DNA of 64,000 nt from BD2-11 sp965115885 (GCA_965115885.1 OZ220479.1:1674001-1738000); one strand, 5' to 3'. Counted from the stretch's first letter, positions 35,361 through 44,729 are shown. Notes: a model not told the origin generated them from the sequence alone. Translations and numbers: made by a program.

Positions 35361-37021
35361 GCGAGAATCGGACGGACCGGACGCGCTACATCTTCGTCAC
35401 CGGAGGGGTGGTGTCCTCGCTGGGGAAGGGAATCGCCGCCGCCTCCCTCGGACACATCCTCAAGGCTCGCGGCTTTCGGGTGACCATCCAGAAGTTCGAT
35501 CCCTACATCAACGTGGATCCGGGCACCCTCTCGCCCTTCCAACACGGCGAGGTCTTCGTGACCGACGACGGCGCGGAGACCGATCTGGACCTGGGTCACT
35601 ACGAGCGCTTCGTCGACGAATCGCTCTCCCAGGCCAACAACGTCACCACGGGCGGCATCTACCAGTCCGTGATCCGCAGGGAGCGGCGGGGCGACTACCT
35701 GGGCTCGACCGTTCAGGTCGTCCCGCACATCACCGACGAGATCAAGGACTCCATCCGCCGCCTCGCGCCCGAGAACGACATCGTCGTCACCGAGATCGGG
35801 GGCACGGTGGGCGACATCGAGAGCCTGCCCTTCCTGGAGGCCATCCGGCAGTTCCGGCTGGAGGCGGGACGCTCCCGCGTCGCCGTGATCCACCTCACCC
35901 TGGTGCCCTATCTGGCCGCGGCCGGCGAACTGAAAACCAAACCGACCCAGCACTCGGTGCGGGAGCTCATGCAGATCGGCATCCCTCCGGACGTCGTGCT
36001 GTGCCGCGCCGAGCGGCCGCTGGACGAAGGCACCCGCCGAAAGATCGCGCTCTTCACCAACGTGCGCCCGGACGCGGTGGTGGTGGCCCTGGACCAGGAA
36101 ACCATCTACGAAGTGCCGCTCGAGTTGCACCGCCAACGGCTGGACGAGGTGGTTCTGGAGCGGCTCGATCTCCGGGCCCCCGCGACCGATCTGAAGCGGT
36201 GGCGGGGCGTGGTGGAGCGCATCAAACGACCCTCCCGCGGCAAGGTGCGCGTCGCCGTCGTCGGCAAGTACACCGAGCTGGTGGACTCCTACAAGTCGAT
36301 CGAGCAGGCGCTCGTCCACGGCGGCGTCGAACACGACGCGGGCGTGGAGGTGGAATGGATCTCCAGCGAACGCTACGAGGGCGACCGCGACCCTCGGGAA
36401 CTGGAGGACTACGACGGGCTCCTGGTCCCCGGCGGCTTCGGGGAGCGGGGCGTTCCGGGGATGCTGAACGCCATCCGCTGGGCGCGCGAGAACGGATTGC
36501 CGTTCTTCGGCATCTGTCTCGGACTCCAGTGCGCGGTCGTCGAGTTCTCGCGCAACGTCTGCGGGCTCGAGGACGCCCATTCCTTCGAGTTCGACCCCTC
36601 GACGCCGCACCCCGTGATCTGCCTGATGGACTCCCAAGCCAACGTCACCCGCAAGGGGGGAACCATGCGGCTGGGGAAGTGGCCCTGCCGACTCCTCCCG
36701 GAATCCCACGTCGGGCGGATCTACGGCCGCGCGCTCGTGCAGGAACGGCATCGCCACCGCTACGAGGTGAACAACGCCTATCGCGACCTGCTCTCCCGGG
36801 AGGGGCTGGCGTTCACCGGGCTCTCCCCCGACCGCACCTTGGTCGAGATGATCGAGCTCCCCGGCCACCCGTGGTTCGTCGCCTGCCAGTTCCACCCCGA
36901 ATTCATGAGTCGCCCGACGCACGCCCACCCCCTCTTCGCGTCGTTCGTCGAGGCGGCGCTCCGTCGCGCGGGCATCGTCCCCGTCCCGGAGCGCGGGGTG
37001 GGGAGCGGCGCTGCGCGCTGA
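35357..37021 (+). CDS. pyrG: CTP synthase
   Basis: PyrG aminates UTP to CTP with glutamine and ATP. The 554-residue protein has the synthase domain opening YIFVTGGVVSSLGKGIAAAS and FDPYINVDPGTLSPFQHGEV, and the C-terminal amidotransferase domain with the nucleophile in FFGICLGLQCAVVEFSRN and the histidine/glutamate in QFHPEFMSRP. The ATG overlaps the kdsB stop. Length and motifs are ordinary. Confidence 0.97.
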   Translation: MSENRTDRTRYIFVTGGVVSSLGKGIAAASLGHILKARGFRVTIQKFDPYINVDPGTLSPFQHGEVFVTDDGAETDLDLGHYERFVDESLSQANNVTTGGIYQSVIRRERRGDYLGSTVQVVPHITDEIKDSIRRLAPENDIVVTEIGGTVGDIESLPFLEAIRQFRLEAGRSRVAVIHLTLVPYLAAAGELKTKPTQHSVRELMQIGIPPDVVLCRAERPLDEGTRRKIALFTNVRPDAVVVALDQETIYEVPLELHRQRLDEVVLERLDLRAPATDLKRWRGVVERIKRPSRGKVRVAVVGKYTELVDSYKSIEQALVHGGVEHDAGVEVEWISSERYEGDRDPRELEDYDGLLVPGGFGERGVPGMLNAIRWARENGLPFFGICLGLQCAVVEFSRNVCGLEDAHSFEFDPSTPHPVICLMDSQANVTRKGGTMRLGKWPCRLLPESHVGRIYGRALVQERHRHRYEVNNAYRDLLSREGLAFTGLSPDRTLVEMIELPGHPWFVACQFHPEFMSRPTHAHPLFASFVEAALRRAGIVPVPERGVGSGAAR

Positions 37022-37033
37022 GGCGCATCGGCC

Positions 37034-37816
37034 GTGTTCGGGAATTTCTTCCTCGTCGCCGGCCCCTGCGTGCTGGAGGGCGACGACGTGAACCTCGCGG
37101 TCGGAGAGGCGCTGGCGTCGCTCTCCGCCCGGCACCAGCTCCCGGTGTTGTTCAAGTCCTCTTTCGACAAGGCCAACCGCTCCGAGCTCGCCTCGGCGCG
37201 CGGGCCGGGACTGGAGGAGGGCCTGCGGAGACTGGAACGGGTCAAGGCGGGTTGCGGGCTTCCGATTCTCACCGACGTCCACGAGCCGGGACAGGCCGCG
37301 CCCGCCGCCGACGTGGCGGACGCGTTGCAGATCCCGGCCTTCCTCTGCCGACAGACGGACCTGCTCACGGCGGCCGGACGCACCGGCGCGGCGATCAACG
37401 TCAAGAAGGGCCAGTGGATGTCGCCCGAGCAGATGGCGCACGCCGTGCAGAAGGCGCGCGCCGCAGGAGCGGGGGAGGTGGCCGTCACCGAACGCGGCAC
37501 CTTTTTCGGCTACGGCGACCAGATCGTGGACATGCGCTCCTTCGTCCGAGTGCGAAACGCCTGCCGCACCCCGGTGGTGTTCGACGGCACTCACTCCGTG
37601 CAACGCCAGGGGCGCGCCGGCGGAGGCACGGGCGGCGACCCCGAGTTCATCGGCTGCCTGGTGCGGGCGGCCGTCGCCGCCGGTTGCGACGGCCTCTTCC
37701 TCGAAGTGCACCCCGCGCCCGCCGAAGCTCCTTCGGATTCCTCCAACATGCTCGCGCTCGAGGCGCTCGCCCCCCTCGTGGAGGACGCGCTCGCCATCCG
37801 CTCCGCCCTCTCGTGA
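37034..37816 (+). CDS. kdsA: 2-dehydro-3-deoxyphosphooctonate aldolase (Kdo-8-P synthase)
   Basis: KdsA condenses PEP with arabinose 5-phosphate. The 260-residue TIM-barrel protein contains LVAGPCVLEGDDVNLAVGEA, FKSSFDKANRSE, LTDVHEPGQ, FLCRQTDLLTAAGRTGAAIN and VNVKKGQWMSPEQM, the family pattern. The start is a GTG at 37034. The TGA overlaps the GTG of kdsC. With kdsB, kdsC and kdsD nearby, the pathway from ribulose 5-phosphate to CMP-Kdo is complete here. Confidence 0.96.
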   Translation: MFGNFFLVAGPCVLEGDDVNLAVGEALASLSARHQLPVLFKSSFDKANRSELASARGPGLEEGLRRLERVKAGCGLPILTDVHEPGQAAPAADVADALQIPAFLCRQTDLLTAAGRTGAAINVKKGQWMSPEQMAHAVQKARAAGAGEVAVTERGTFFGYGDQIVDMRSFVRVRNACRTPVVFDGTHSVQRQGRAGGGTGGDPEFIGCLVRAAVAAGCDGLFLEVHPAPAEAPSDSSNMLALEALAPLVEDALAIRSALS

Positions 37817-38415
37817 CCGAACCGGACGGAGCGTTCCCGCTCGAGGCGGCACGCCGAATCAAGCTCGTCGTCTTCGACGTGGACGGGGTGCTGACCGACT
37901 CCGGCGTCTACATGGGCGAGTCGCCGGACGGAACGCTTCTGGAGCTCAAGCGCTTCGACCTCCAGGACGGCTTGGCGATCAAGCTCCTCATGGAAACCGG
38001 GATCCGGGTGGCGCTGGTCTCGGGCAGGGTGTCGGCCGCGACCGCGCTGCGCGCTCGGGAACTCGGCATCGAGGAGTGCCATCAGGTCCCGGGCGCGATG
38101 AAGATGCCGGTGGTACGAAACTTGCTTGCCCGCACGGGGGTTTCATGGGAAGAGGTCGCCATGCTGGCGGACGACCTGCCCGATCTTCCCGTCTTTCGGC
38201 GTGTAGGACTGCCGGTGGCCGTCGGAAACGCGACCCCGGAGCTGATGCGGGACGCGGTCTGGCGGACGCGCGCGGGGGGGGGCAGGGGCGCGGCGCGCGA
38301 ATTCGTGCGCGCCCTGTTGACCGCCCGCGGCGAATGGGAGCACATGGTCGAGAGGTATTGCGATGCGAGGAGCGGCGACGTCCCCGCCGGGGGTGCGCGC
38401 GACCGGAAGATCTGA
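37813..38415 (+). CDS. kdsC: Kdo-8-phosphate phosphatase
   Basis: A 200-residue HAD-superfamily phosphatase that releases Kdo from Kdo 8-phosphate. It has the nucleophile motif FDVDGVLTDSGVYMG, LVSGRVSAATALRARELGI and MLADDLPDLPVFRRVGLPVA, matching KdsC. The start is GTG at 37813 overlapping the kdsA stop. Its last 53 nt overlap the start of kdsD, longer than the usual 4-nt overlaps here, so the true kdsD start may lie a little downstream. Confidence 0.93.
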   Translation: MTEPDGAFPLEAARRIKLVVFDVDGVLTDSGVYMGESPDGTLLELKRFDLQDGLAIKLLMETGIRVALVSGRVSAATALRARELGIEECHQVPGAMKMPVVRNLLARTGVSWEEVAMLADDLPDLPVFRRVGLPVAVGNATPELMRDAVWRTRAGGGRGAAREFVRALLTARGEWEHMVERYCDARSGDVPAGGARDRKI

Positions 38416-39379
38416 CGCGGCCGGGGAGGCCATCGCCGAAGCCGCCCGGGTGCTCCGCGCCGAAGGCCGCGCGCTCCTGCACCTCGCGGATCGCGTCGAC
38501 GAAGCCTTCGCCGCGGCTGTCGAAATCGTCTTGGCCGCTTCGGGGCGGGTCGTCGTCTCGGGCATCGGCAAGAGCGGCATCGTCGGACGCAAGATCGCCG
38601 CCACCCTCACCTCCACCGGGACTCCCGCCCTCTTCGTGCATCCGGTGGAAGGGTTGCACGGGGACCTGGGCGCCGTCTCGCGCGAGGACGTCGCGATTCT
38701 GGTCTCGAAGAGCGGCGACACCGCGGAGCTCGCCGAGCTCGCCGGGTACCTGCTCCGCTACGGGGTTCCCATCGTGTTGATGACCGGCAACCGGCGCGCT
38801 CAGCTGGCGCGGCACGCAGCCGCGCTCGTCGATTGCTCGGTGGGCGGCGAGGCCTGTCCCCTGGATCTGGCGCCCACCACCTCCACCACCGCCGCCATGG
38901 CGATGGGCGACGCGCTGGCGGTCGTTCTCCTGCGGCGCAGGGGCTTCGAACCCGCGGATTTCGCCCGGTTGCACCCGGGAGGGGCGCTCGGGCGCAAGCT
39001 CACGCTTCTGGTCGACGACGTGATGGTGGGGGAAGGCTATCCGTCCCTCTCCGAGGACGCCCTGGTGCGCGACGGCATCGTGCCGCTCGCGCACATGCGC
39101 GGCACCGTGCCCGTCGTGGACGACCGGGACAGGGTGGTGGGGGTCGTCACCGCCGGAGATCTGACGCGCCTCATGGAGCGCGAACCCGATTTTCTCCATA
39201 TTCCGATCCGCGCCATCATGAGCGCGCGGCCCCGGCTGGCCCGGCTCGGCACCCTGGCTCGAGCGGCCGCCCGGACGATGGAGAAGCGCGGAGTCATGGC
39301 TTTGCCCGTGGTCGACGGCGCGGACCGGTTGCGCGGCGTCGTGCACCTTCACGACCTGATGAGATCGGGAGTTCTATGA
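38363..39379 (+). CDS. kdsD: arabinose-5-phosphate isomerase
   Basis: KdsD interconverts ribulose 5-phosphate and arabinose 5-phosphate, the first step to Kdo. The 338-residue protein has a SIS domain (VVVSGIGKSGIVGRKIAATL, SGDTAELAEL, PTTSTTAAMAMGDALAV and LHPGGALGRKL) followed by two CBS domains (AHMRGTVPVVDDRDRVVGVV and the C-terminal ALPVVDGADRLRGVVHLHDL). The ATG at 38363 lies inside kdsC. About 35 residues precede the SIS core. The stop overlaps the lptC ATG. Confidence 0.93.
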   Translation: MRGAATSPPGVRATGRSDAAGEAIAEAARVLRAEGRALLHLADRVDEAFAAAVEIVLAASGRVVVSGIGKSGIVGRKIAATLTSTGTPALFVHPVEGLHGDLGAVSREDVAILVSKSGDTAELAELAGYLLRYGVPIVLMTGNRRAQLARHAAALVDCSVGGEACPLDLAPTTSTTAAMAMGDALAVVLLRRRGFEPADFARLHPGGALGRKLTLLVDDVMVGEGYPSLSEDALVRDGIVPLAHMRGTVPVVDDRDRVVGVVTAGDLTRLMEREPDFLHIPIRAIMSARPRLARLGTLARAAARTMEKRGVMALPVVDGADRLRGVVHLHDLMRSGVL

Positions 39380-39924
39380 TTCCGAAAAGGAAGAGGACGG
39401 CGCTTCTGGCATGCGCGGCATTCGCGACCGCGGGTTGCGGGGAACAGGTTGCACAGGTCCCGCTTCCCGAGGAATTGCGCGTCATGGAGGCCGACCAGGC
39501 GCTCTTCGACATCGAGACCTACGTGACCGTGGACGGCATCCGGGAGGCGCGCATCGAAGCCGACACCGCTTACCTCTGGCAGGACTCGACCTCCGTGGCG
39601 ATGCGCGTGGTGAACCTGATCATGTACGACGAAACCGGGCGGGAGCGGGCGCGCGTAACCTCCCGGAGCGGATCGATGAACGAGGACACCCAGCACATGA
39701 TCGCGCGCGGGAACGCCGTTCTCGTCATGTCGGACCGGCGCATCGAGAGCGCCGAGATCCACTACGAGCCCCAGAGGGATCGCATCTGGAGCGACTCGAC
39801 CACGGTGATGACGATGACGGATGGGGGAGGGCGGGTGGTCGAGGGATCCGCGTTTCTCTCCGACGCCAACTTCGAGAACATCTTCATCCAGAACCAGCGG
39901 ACGCGGAGCGGCGGAGGGCTCTGA
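39376..39924 (+). CDS. lptC: LPS export ABC transporter periplasmic protein LptC-like lipoprotein
   Basis: A 182-residue protein with a lipoprotein signal (ALLACAAFATAGCGEQ) and one LptC/OstA-like beta domain: ADQALFDIETYVTVDGIREA, AYLWQDSTSVAMRVVNLIMY and SRSGSMNEDTQHMIARGNAV. LptC couples the LptB2FG extractor to LptA. In most proteobacteria LptC is anchored by a helix; here a lipid anchor is predicted. It sits between kdsD and the OstA-like gene, which is the conserved kds-lpt order. The ATG overlaps the kdsD stop. Confidence 0.85.
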   Translation: MIPKRKRTALLACAAFATAGCGEQVAQVPLPEELRVMEADQALFDIETYVTVDGIREARIEADTAYLWQDSTSVAMRVVNLIMYDETGRERARVTSRSGSMNEDTQHMIARGNAVLVMSDRRIESAEIHYEPQRDRIWSDSTTVMTMTDGGGRVVEGSAFLSDANFENIFIQNQRTRSGGGL

Positions 39925-39925
39925 A

Positions 39926-42109
39926 TTGCGCGGCTTCCCGGTTCTCGCGGCCTTGATGGCGAGTTCGGCCCCGTGCTTGGCGACGAGCCTCGCGGGGCAG
40001 GACGGTTGCGACCTGATCCGATCCCGTTCCTCCAGCGTCCAAGTGACTCGGGACGGCTTCCTCAACTACATCTCGGAGCCCGTCTTCGGTTGCGCGGGCG
40101 GCGTCGTCATCCATGCGGACAGCGCCGTGCTGGACGACGCCTCGGGCTTCACTCGCTTCATCGGCAACTTCGAGTACCGCGACTCGACCGGCTTCATGAC
40201 CGCGGATCGGGCCGACTACTCCGCCTCCGCAGGTCGGCTGATCGGAGTGGGCAACGTCCGCATCGACGACGAAGCCACGGGGGCCTCCTTCGAAGGCGAC
40301 AGCGCCGTTCTGGTCAGCACCGGTCCCAGGCGGGAAGAGGGGGAGCTCACCGTCGTGGGACGGGACGGTCGGCGCGCGCATGCGATCATTCTGGCGTCGC
40401 CGCGGCCGGCGCCGGATTCGAGCGAGACGGCCGCGCAAGCCCTAGAAGAGGCGGCGAGCGACTCGATCCAAGCCGCGGATTCCGCGGCTACGGACCTTCG
40501 GGGACCGGCGCCTCCGACGGATTCCGCAGCCGCGGGCTCGCGGGAACCGACCCCCGCGACGGATTCCACCGTTGCGGACGCGCAAGAACCGACTCCCGCA
40601 ACGGATTCCACCGCTGCGGACGCGCAAGAACCGATTCCCGCGGCGGATTCCACCGCCGCGGACGCGCAAGAACCGACCCCCGCGACGGATTCCACCGCCG
40701 CGGACGCGCGAGAACCGATTCCCGCGACGGATTCCGCAGCCGCGTCCACCCCCGATCCTCTCCCTCGGGACACCACCCCGGTTCCCTATTACGTCGACGC
40801 GCGGCGCATTCACATGCAGGGCGCGGACCGGATGTGGGCGACCGGCGACGCGGAGCTCCGCAACGACGACTTCCGAGCGCAGGCGGACTCCATCGAGTAC
40901 CGGGAGGAGTCCGGCAAGCTCTTCCTGAGAGGGGCGGCGCCGCGCGTTCTCGGATACGGCACGGGGTACGCGCTGAGCGGCGACGCGGTGGACATGGATC
41001 TGGACGGCAACCAAGTCGCGGCGCGAGGCGACGCCGACCTTTCCGGGAGCGAAATCAATCTGACCGCGCCCGAAATCCGGGTGCTGACGCGGGGGGGGGC
41101 ATTGCACCGCGTCGTGGCCATGAACGAGCGACCGCCCGAACCCGAAGGGTCCGGACGGCCCGGCGACGAGAACGTCTCCTCCGCCGACTCGGCGGCGGCC
41201 GCCGCCGGAGAGGAATCCTCGTCCGATTCCGCGCTCGCCACCGAAGCCTCGCCGGGCGAACGGTCCGCCGGGATCAGGAGCGGCGACGTCGAGGAAGCGA
41301 CTCCGGTTGCGGGCGAGGAGGTCGCCGTGGAGACGGACGCCGATCCGGACGTGTCCGGCGACTCCGTCGAGGCGTCTCCCGCCCGTCCCCGGGCCGTGGC
41401 CGAGACGTTCGAGCTGGAGGGGGATTCGATCGACGTGCGGGCTCCCAACGAGGTGCTCGAGCGTGTGGTCGCGGTGGGCGGCGCGCGCGGAGAATCGTTC
41501 GCCCGCGACTCGCTCAACGACGCACGGACTCCGGACATCGCGCGCTCGGACTGGATTTCCGGAGACACGATCGTCGCCGTTTTTCGGCCGGTCCCGCCGG
41601 GCGCCGACGCCGAACCCGCCGCAGATGGGAGCGGCGGCTATCGGCTCGACCGACTGGACGCCCGCGGCCAGGCGGCGACGCTCTATCGCATGATCGCGTC
41701 CGGGGACGCCGACGCCGACGCGGGGGGAGGGGACGCGGACGGAGAGGGAACCGTTGCCGACGACGAGGCGGACGCCGCGCAGCGATCTCCCGGCGAAGCC
41801 GGCTCCGACGAGAACGCCCTCGATCGACCGGAACGGCAGGGCGCGGAGGGGGAAGCCTCCGGGGATCCCGCGCAGCGGCCCGGGGAAGGGGCGTCGGAAG
41901 AGGCCGCGGCCCCGGAAACGGATCCGGTGCCCCGTCTCTCCCTTCACTACGCCCGGGGAGATCGGATCACTATCTTGATGCGGGACGGCGAAGTGTTTTC
42001 GGTCGTCGCGACGGGCGACATCAGCGGCGTGCAGCTCGAACCCGTCGTTGCCTCGCCGCCGCCGCCCGACACGGTTGCGGCACGCACTCCCAACCGGGAA
42101 ACGAGATGA
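39926..42109 (+). CDS. OstA/LptA-domain protein with internal tandem repeats
   Basis: A 727-residue periplasmic protein starting at a TTG (39926) right after the lptC stop, with a signal peptide (PVLAALMASSAPCLATSLAG). An OstA-like region (VHADSAVLDD-type strands: GCAGGVVIHADSAVLDDASG, FMTADRADYSASAGRLIGVG) is followed by a five-unit repeat, a second OstA-like region (YYVDARRIHMQGADRMWATG, INLTAPEIRVLTRGGALHRV), long acidic low-complexity linkers and a final strand DRITILMRDGEVFSVVATGD. It is far larger than LptA (about 185 residues), whose place it takes between lptC and lptB, so it probably serves as the LPS bridge or an assembly factor. That role is inferred. Confidence 0.75.
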   Translation: MRGFPVLAALMASSAPCLATSLAGQDGCDLIRSRSSSVQVTRDGFLNYISEPVFGCAGGVVIHADSAVLDDASGFTRFIGNFEYRDSTGFMTADRADYSASAGRLIGVGNVRIDDEATGASFEGDSAVLVSTGPRREEGELTVVGRDGRRAHAIILASPRPAPDSSETAAQALEEAASDSIQAADSAATDLRGPAPPTDSAAAGSREPTPATDSTVADAQEPTPATDSTAADAQEPIPAADSTAADAQEPTPATDSTAADAREPIPATDSAAASTPDPLPRDTTPVPYYVDARRIHMQGADRMWATGDAELRNDDFRAQADSIEYREESGKLFLRGAAPRVLGYGTGYALSGDAVDMDLDGNQVAARGDADLSGSEINLTAPEIRVLTRGGALHRVVAMNERPPEPEGSGRPGDENVSSADSAAAAAGEESSSDSALATEASPGERSAGIRSGDVEEATPVAGEEVAVETDADPDVSGDSVEASPARPRAVAETFELEGDSIDVRAPNEVLERVVAVGGARGESFARDSLNDARTPDIARSDWISGDTIVAVFRPVPPGADAEPAADGSGGYRLDRLDARGQAATLYRMIASGDADADAGGGDADGEGTVADDEADAAQRSPGEAGSDENALDRPERQGAEGEASGDPAQRPGEGASEEAAAPETDPVPRLSLHYARGDRITILMRDGEVFSVVATGDISGVQLEPVVASPPPPDTVAARTPNRETR
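40529..40738 (+). repeat. 42-bp tandem repeat, five copies, coding
   Basis: Five consecutive 42-base units encode 14-residue repeats of the form AADAQEPTPATDST, with few changes between copies (T/I and T/A swaps). They form an acidic Pro/Ala-rich linker in the OstA-like protein. The nucleotide identity is high enough for copy-number change by slippage or recombination. Confidence 0.9.
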
Positions 42110-43299
42110 CGCTGGAACGCTTTCTGGATCTGATGCGAGGACTCGAGCCGCACGACGTCTCGGTGGCGGTGGCGGTCCTGGAGCTGGTCCGGGGCGCGGA
42201 CGATTCGGGATCCGTGAGCCGCGACGACTGGGTCGCGTCGGTGCGTCGCGAGTACGAGGATCTCGACCTCCATCGGAAGGCGTCCTGGCGCGAACGAGGC
42301 GGAGAACTCGGCGGCTACCTGGAGGACTTGGTGATCGGGCGGCTGGAAGCCGCCGGGATCGCCGCTCGGAATTCCGACGAAGAAGACTGGGATCGCCTGA
42401 CTCTGGACGCCGGGTTGTGGGCGGAGCTGGCGGCCGAGCGCACCCGCTTGGTCGAGAAGATCGAGGCGATGGCGGTCGTGCTGCAGCACAAGTTCGGCGT
42501 TCTGGCCGGCGAAGCTTCGGACAACGGCGCCCCGGCTCCGGTCAGCCGATTCGTCGGGATCGGGCTCACCAAGAGCTACGGCGGGCGCAAGGTCGTCGAC
42601 GACGTGGACATCGCCCTGGAGCAGGGGGAAATCGTCGGCCTTCTGGGACCGAACGGGGCCGGCAAGACCACGACCTTCTACATGATGGTCGGGCTGATTT
42701 CGCCGCAAGCCGGCAAAGTGCGTCTGGACGACCGGGACCTCACCGGCGTCCCCATGTACAAGCGCGCCCGCCTGGGGGTCGGCTATCTCGCCCAGGAGCC
42801 GTCCATCTTCCGTCGCCTCACCGTAGAGCAGAACGTGCTGGCGATCCTGGAGACGCTTCCGTTGCCGAAGGCGGAACGCAAGAAGCGCCTCGACGACCTG
42901 CTTTCCGAGCTCTCGATCGGCCACCTCCGCAAATCGAAGGCCTTTTCGCTCTCCGGGGGCGAGCGGCGAAGGCTGGAAATCACCCGGGCGCTGGTCCAGC
43001 GCCCCAAGTTCATGCTCCTCGACGAGCCCTTCGCCGGCATCGATCCCATCGCCGTCAACGACATTCAGCAGATCGTGGCGGGGCTCCGACACCGCGGCAT
43101 CGGCGTGATCATCTCGGATCACAGCGTGGAACAGACCCTGGAAATCGTCGACCGCGCCTACATCATGCACGAGGGCCGGATCCGAGTGGTCGGCACCGTC
43201 TCCGAGCTGGTCTGGAACGACGAGGTCGCCGAAATCTACTTGGGTCCGGTCCTGACCGACCGCATGCGCAAACGCTTCGCCCCTCCGGTCCCGGCATGA
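42106..43299 (+). CDS. lptB: LPS export ABC transporter ATPase LptB with N-terminal extension
   Basis: The ATPase of the LptB2FGC extractor. Residues from about 146 are a full LptB: Walker A GPNGAGKTT (181-189), LAQEPSIFRRLTVEQNVLA, signature SLSGGERRRLEI, Walker B FMLLDEPFAGIDPI and the switch SDHSVEQTL. The first 145 residues are extra: MTLERFLDLMRGLEPHDVSV and onward, a helical, charged segment I do not recognise, rich in Asp/Glu/Arg. No ATG/GTG/TTG at the ABC boundary suggests a separate gene, so this appears to be a true fusion of 397 residues. The ATG overlaps the stop of the OstA gene and the TGA overlaps rpoN. Confidence 0.92.
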   Translation: MTLERFLDLMRGLEPHDVSVAVAVLELVRGADDSGSVSRDDWVASVRREYEDLDLHRKASWRERGGELGGYLEDLVIGRLEAAGIAARNSDEEDWDRLTLDAGLWAELAAERTRLVEKIEAMAVVLQHKFGVLAGEASDNGAPAPVSRFVGIGLTKSYGGRKVVDDVDIALEQGEIVGLLGPNGAGKTTTFYMMVGLISPQAGKVRLDDRDLTGVPMYKRARLGVGYLAQEPSIFRRLTVEQNVLAILETLPLPKAERKKRLDDLLSELSIGHLRKSKAFSLSGGERRRLEITRALVQRPKFMLLDEPFAGIDPIAVNDIQQIVAGLRHRGIGVIISDHSVEQTLEIVDRAYIMHEGRIRVVGTVSELVWNDEVAEIYLGPVLTDRMRKRFAPPVPA

Positions 43300-44729
43300 C
43301 CGGCCTCGGCGCGAAGCTCGTCCAAGGCCAACGGCTCAGACAGGAAATGAAGATCAATCCGCGCCTGTACCAGGCGATGGAGCTGCTTCATCTTCCGTTG
43401 CTCGAGCTGCAACAGCGCCTCAAGCAGGAGATGGCGGAGAACCCGTTGCTGGAAGCGGTCGAAGGCGACGCTCAGCAGGAGGTGCAACTCGACCAAGACT
43501 CCGAGGAGGCGGAGGGCGACGAGATCGACTGGGAATCGATCCTGCTCGACGGGTTCGGCGCCGGCGGACGCCGCGCCCAACGCGACTTTCGCGACTTCGC
43601 GCTTCCCACGCCCTCCAGGCTCCCCAGCCTGCACGATCATATCGAGAGCCAGCTTCAGCTGCTGCCTCTCTCCGACCGCGAACGGAGGATCGCGCAGGAA
43701 ATCGTCGGCAACATCGACGACGACGGCCTCCTCCGCTGTCCGCTGGAGACCATCGTCGAGCATCTCGACGCCTGGATCGAAGCCGAGGGACTCGGCGGGG
43801 CGCTCGCCCCCTTCGCCGCGGAGGAGGTGGAGGCGGTGCTCGAGCGGGTGCAGGAGTTGGATCCGCCCGGCGTGGGCGCGCGCGATCTTCGGGAGTGCAT
43901 CCTCGTCCAGTTGCGCGAATCGGGGGAGGAGGGACTCATCCGGACCCTGGTCGACGAGCACTTCGACGATTTGGTGAACCGCCGTTGGAAGGACATCGCC
44001 CGAACCCTCGGTTTGGAGCCCGGGGTCGTCCAGAAGGCCGCCGATCGGCTCGCCAGCTTGGATCCGAGGCCGGGACTCAGGCATTCGCCGGAGCCCGAAC
44101 CCTACATCGTCCCGGACCTGATCGTCGAGAAGATCTCCGGGGAGTACGCGGTGTTCGCCAACGACACCAGCATGCCCCAGCTGAGGCTGGCGCGGTCGTA
44201 CCAGGAGGTGGCCCGCGACGAGCGTCTGTTCCAAGGAGAGAACAAGGCCTTCATCAAGGAGAAGCTGGACTCCGCCAACTGGGTGATCCAAGCCATCGAG
44301 CAGCGGCGTCGGACGATGCTCAAGGTGATGCACTACATCGTGGAACGGCAACGCGATTTCTTCGAAAAGGGCGTGCAGCACCTGCGTCCGCTCACCCTGC
44401 GGGAGGTGGGCGAACACATCGGAATGCACGAGTCGACCGTCTCGCGCGTGACCAACGAGAAGTACGTCCAAACGCCGAGCGGCGTCTACAGCCTCAAGTA
44501 CTTTTTCTCGAGCGGACTCGCAACCACCGACGGACCGGACATTTCCGCGCGCGGCGTGAAAGCGAAGATCGAGGCGCTGATCTCCGGGGAGGACGTCCGC
44601 AAGCCCCTCACCGACGTCGACCTGCTCGAGCTTCTCCGCGCCGATGGCGTGAAGATCGCGCGGCGCACGGTGGCCAAGTACCGCAGCAAGCTGGGCATTC
44701 TTTCGGCACGCATGCGCAAGCGGCTGTGA
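43296..44729 (+). CDS. rpoN: RNA polymerase sigma-54 factor
   Basis: Sigma54 directs transcription from -24/-12 promoters with enhancer-binding ATPases. The 477-residue protein has region I (GLGAKLVQGQRLRQEMKINP, LHLPLLELQQRLKQEMAENP), an acidic region II, the core-binding domain (ELDPPGVGARDLRECILVQL), the HTH (LTLREVGEHIGMHESTVSRV) and the RpoN box ARRTVAKYR near the end. The lptB-rpoN order is common in proteobacteria. No sigma54 activator gene or clear -24/-12 promoter was found in the window. Confidence 0.96.
   Translation: MTGLGAKLVQGQRLRQEMKINPRLYQAMELLHLPLLELQQRLKQEMAENPLLEAVEGDAQQEVQLDQDSEEAEGDEIDWESILLDGFGAGGRRAQRDFRDFALPTPSRLPSLHDHIESQLQLLPLSDRERRIAQEIVGNIDDDGLLRCPLETIVEHLDAWIEAEGLGGALAPFAAEEVEAVLERVQELDPPGVGARDLRECILVQLRESGEEGLIRTLVDEHFDDLVNRRWKDIARTLGLEPGVVQKAADRLASLDPRPGLRHSPEPEPYIVPDLIVEKISGEYAVFANDTSMPQLRLARSYQEVARDERLFQGENKAFIKEKLDSANWVIQAIEQRRRTMLKVMHYIVERQRDFFEKGVQHLRPLTLREVGEHIGMHESTVSRVTNEKYVQTPSGVYSLKYFFSSGLATTDGPDISARGVKAKIEALISGEDVRKPLTDVDLLELLRADGVKIARRTVAKYRSKLGILSARMRKRL

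Noticed and set aside
40529..40738. CRISPR or intergenic tandem repeat
   Set aside because: Units are contiguous, a multiple of three and in frame inside the OstA-like gene.
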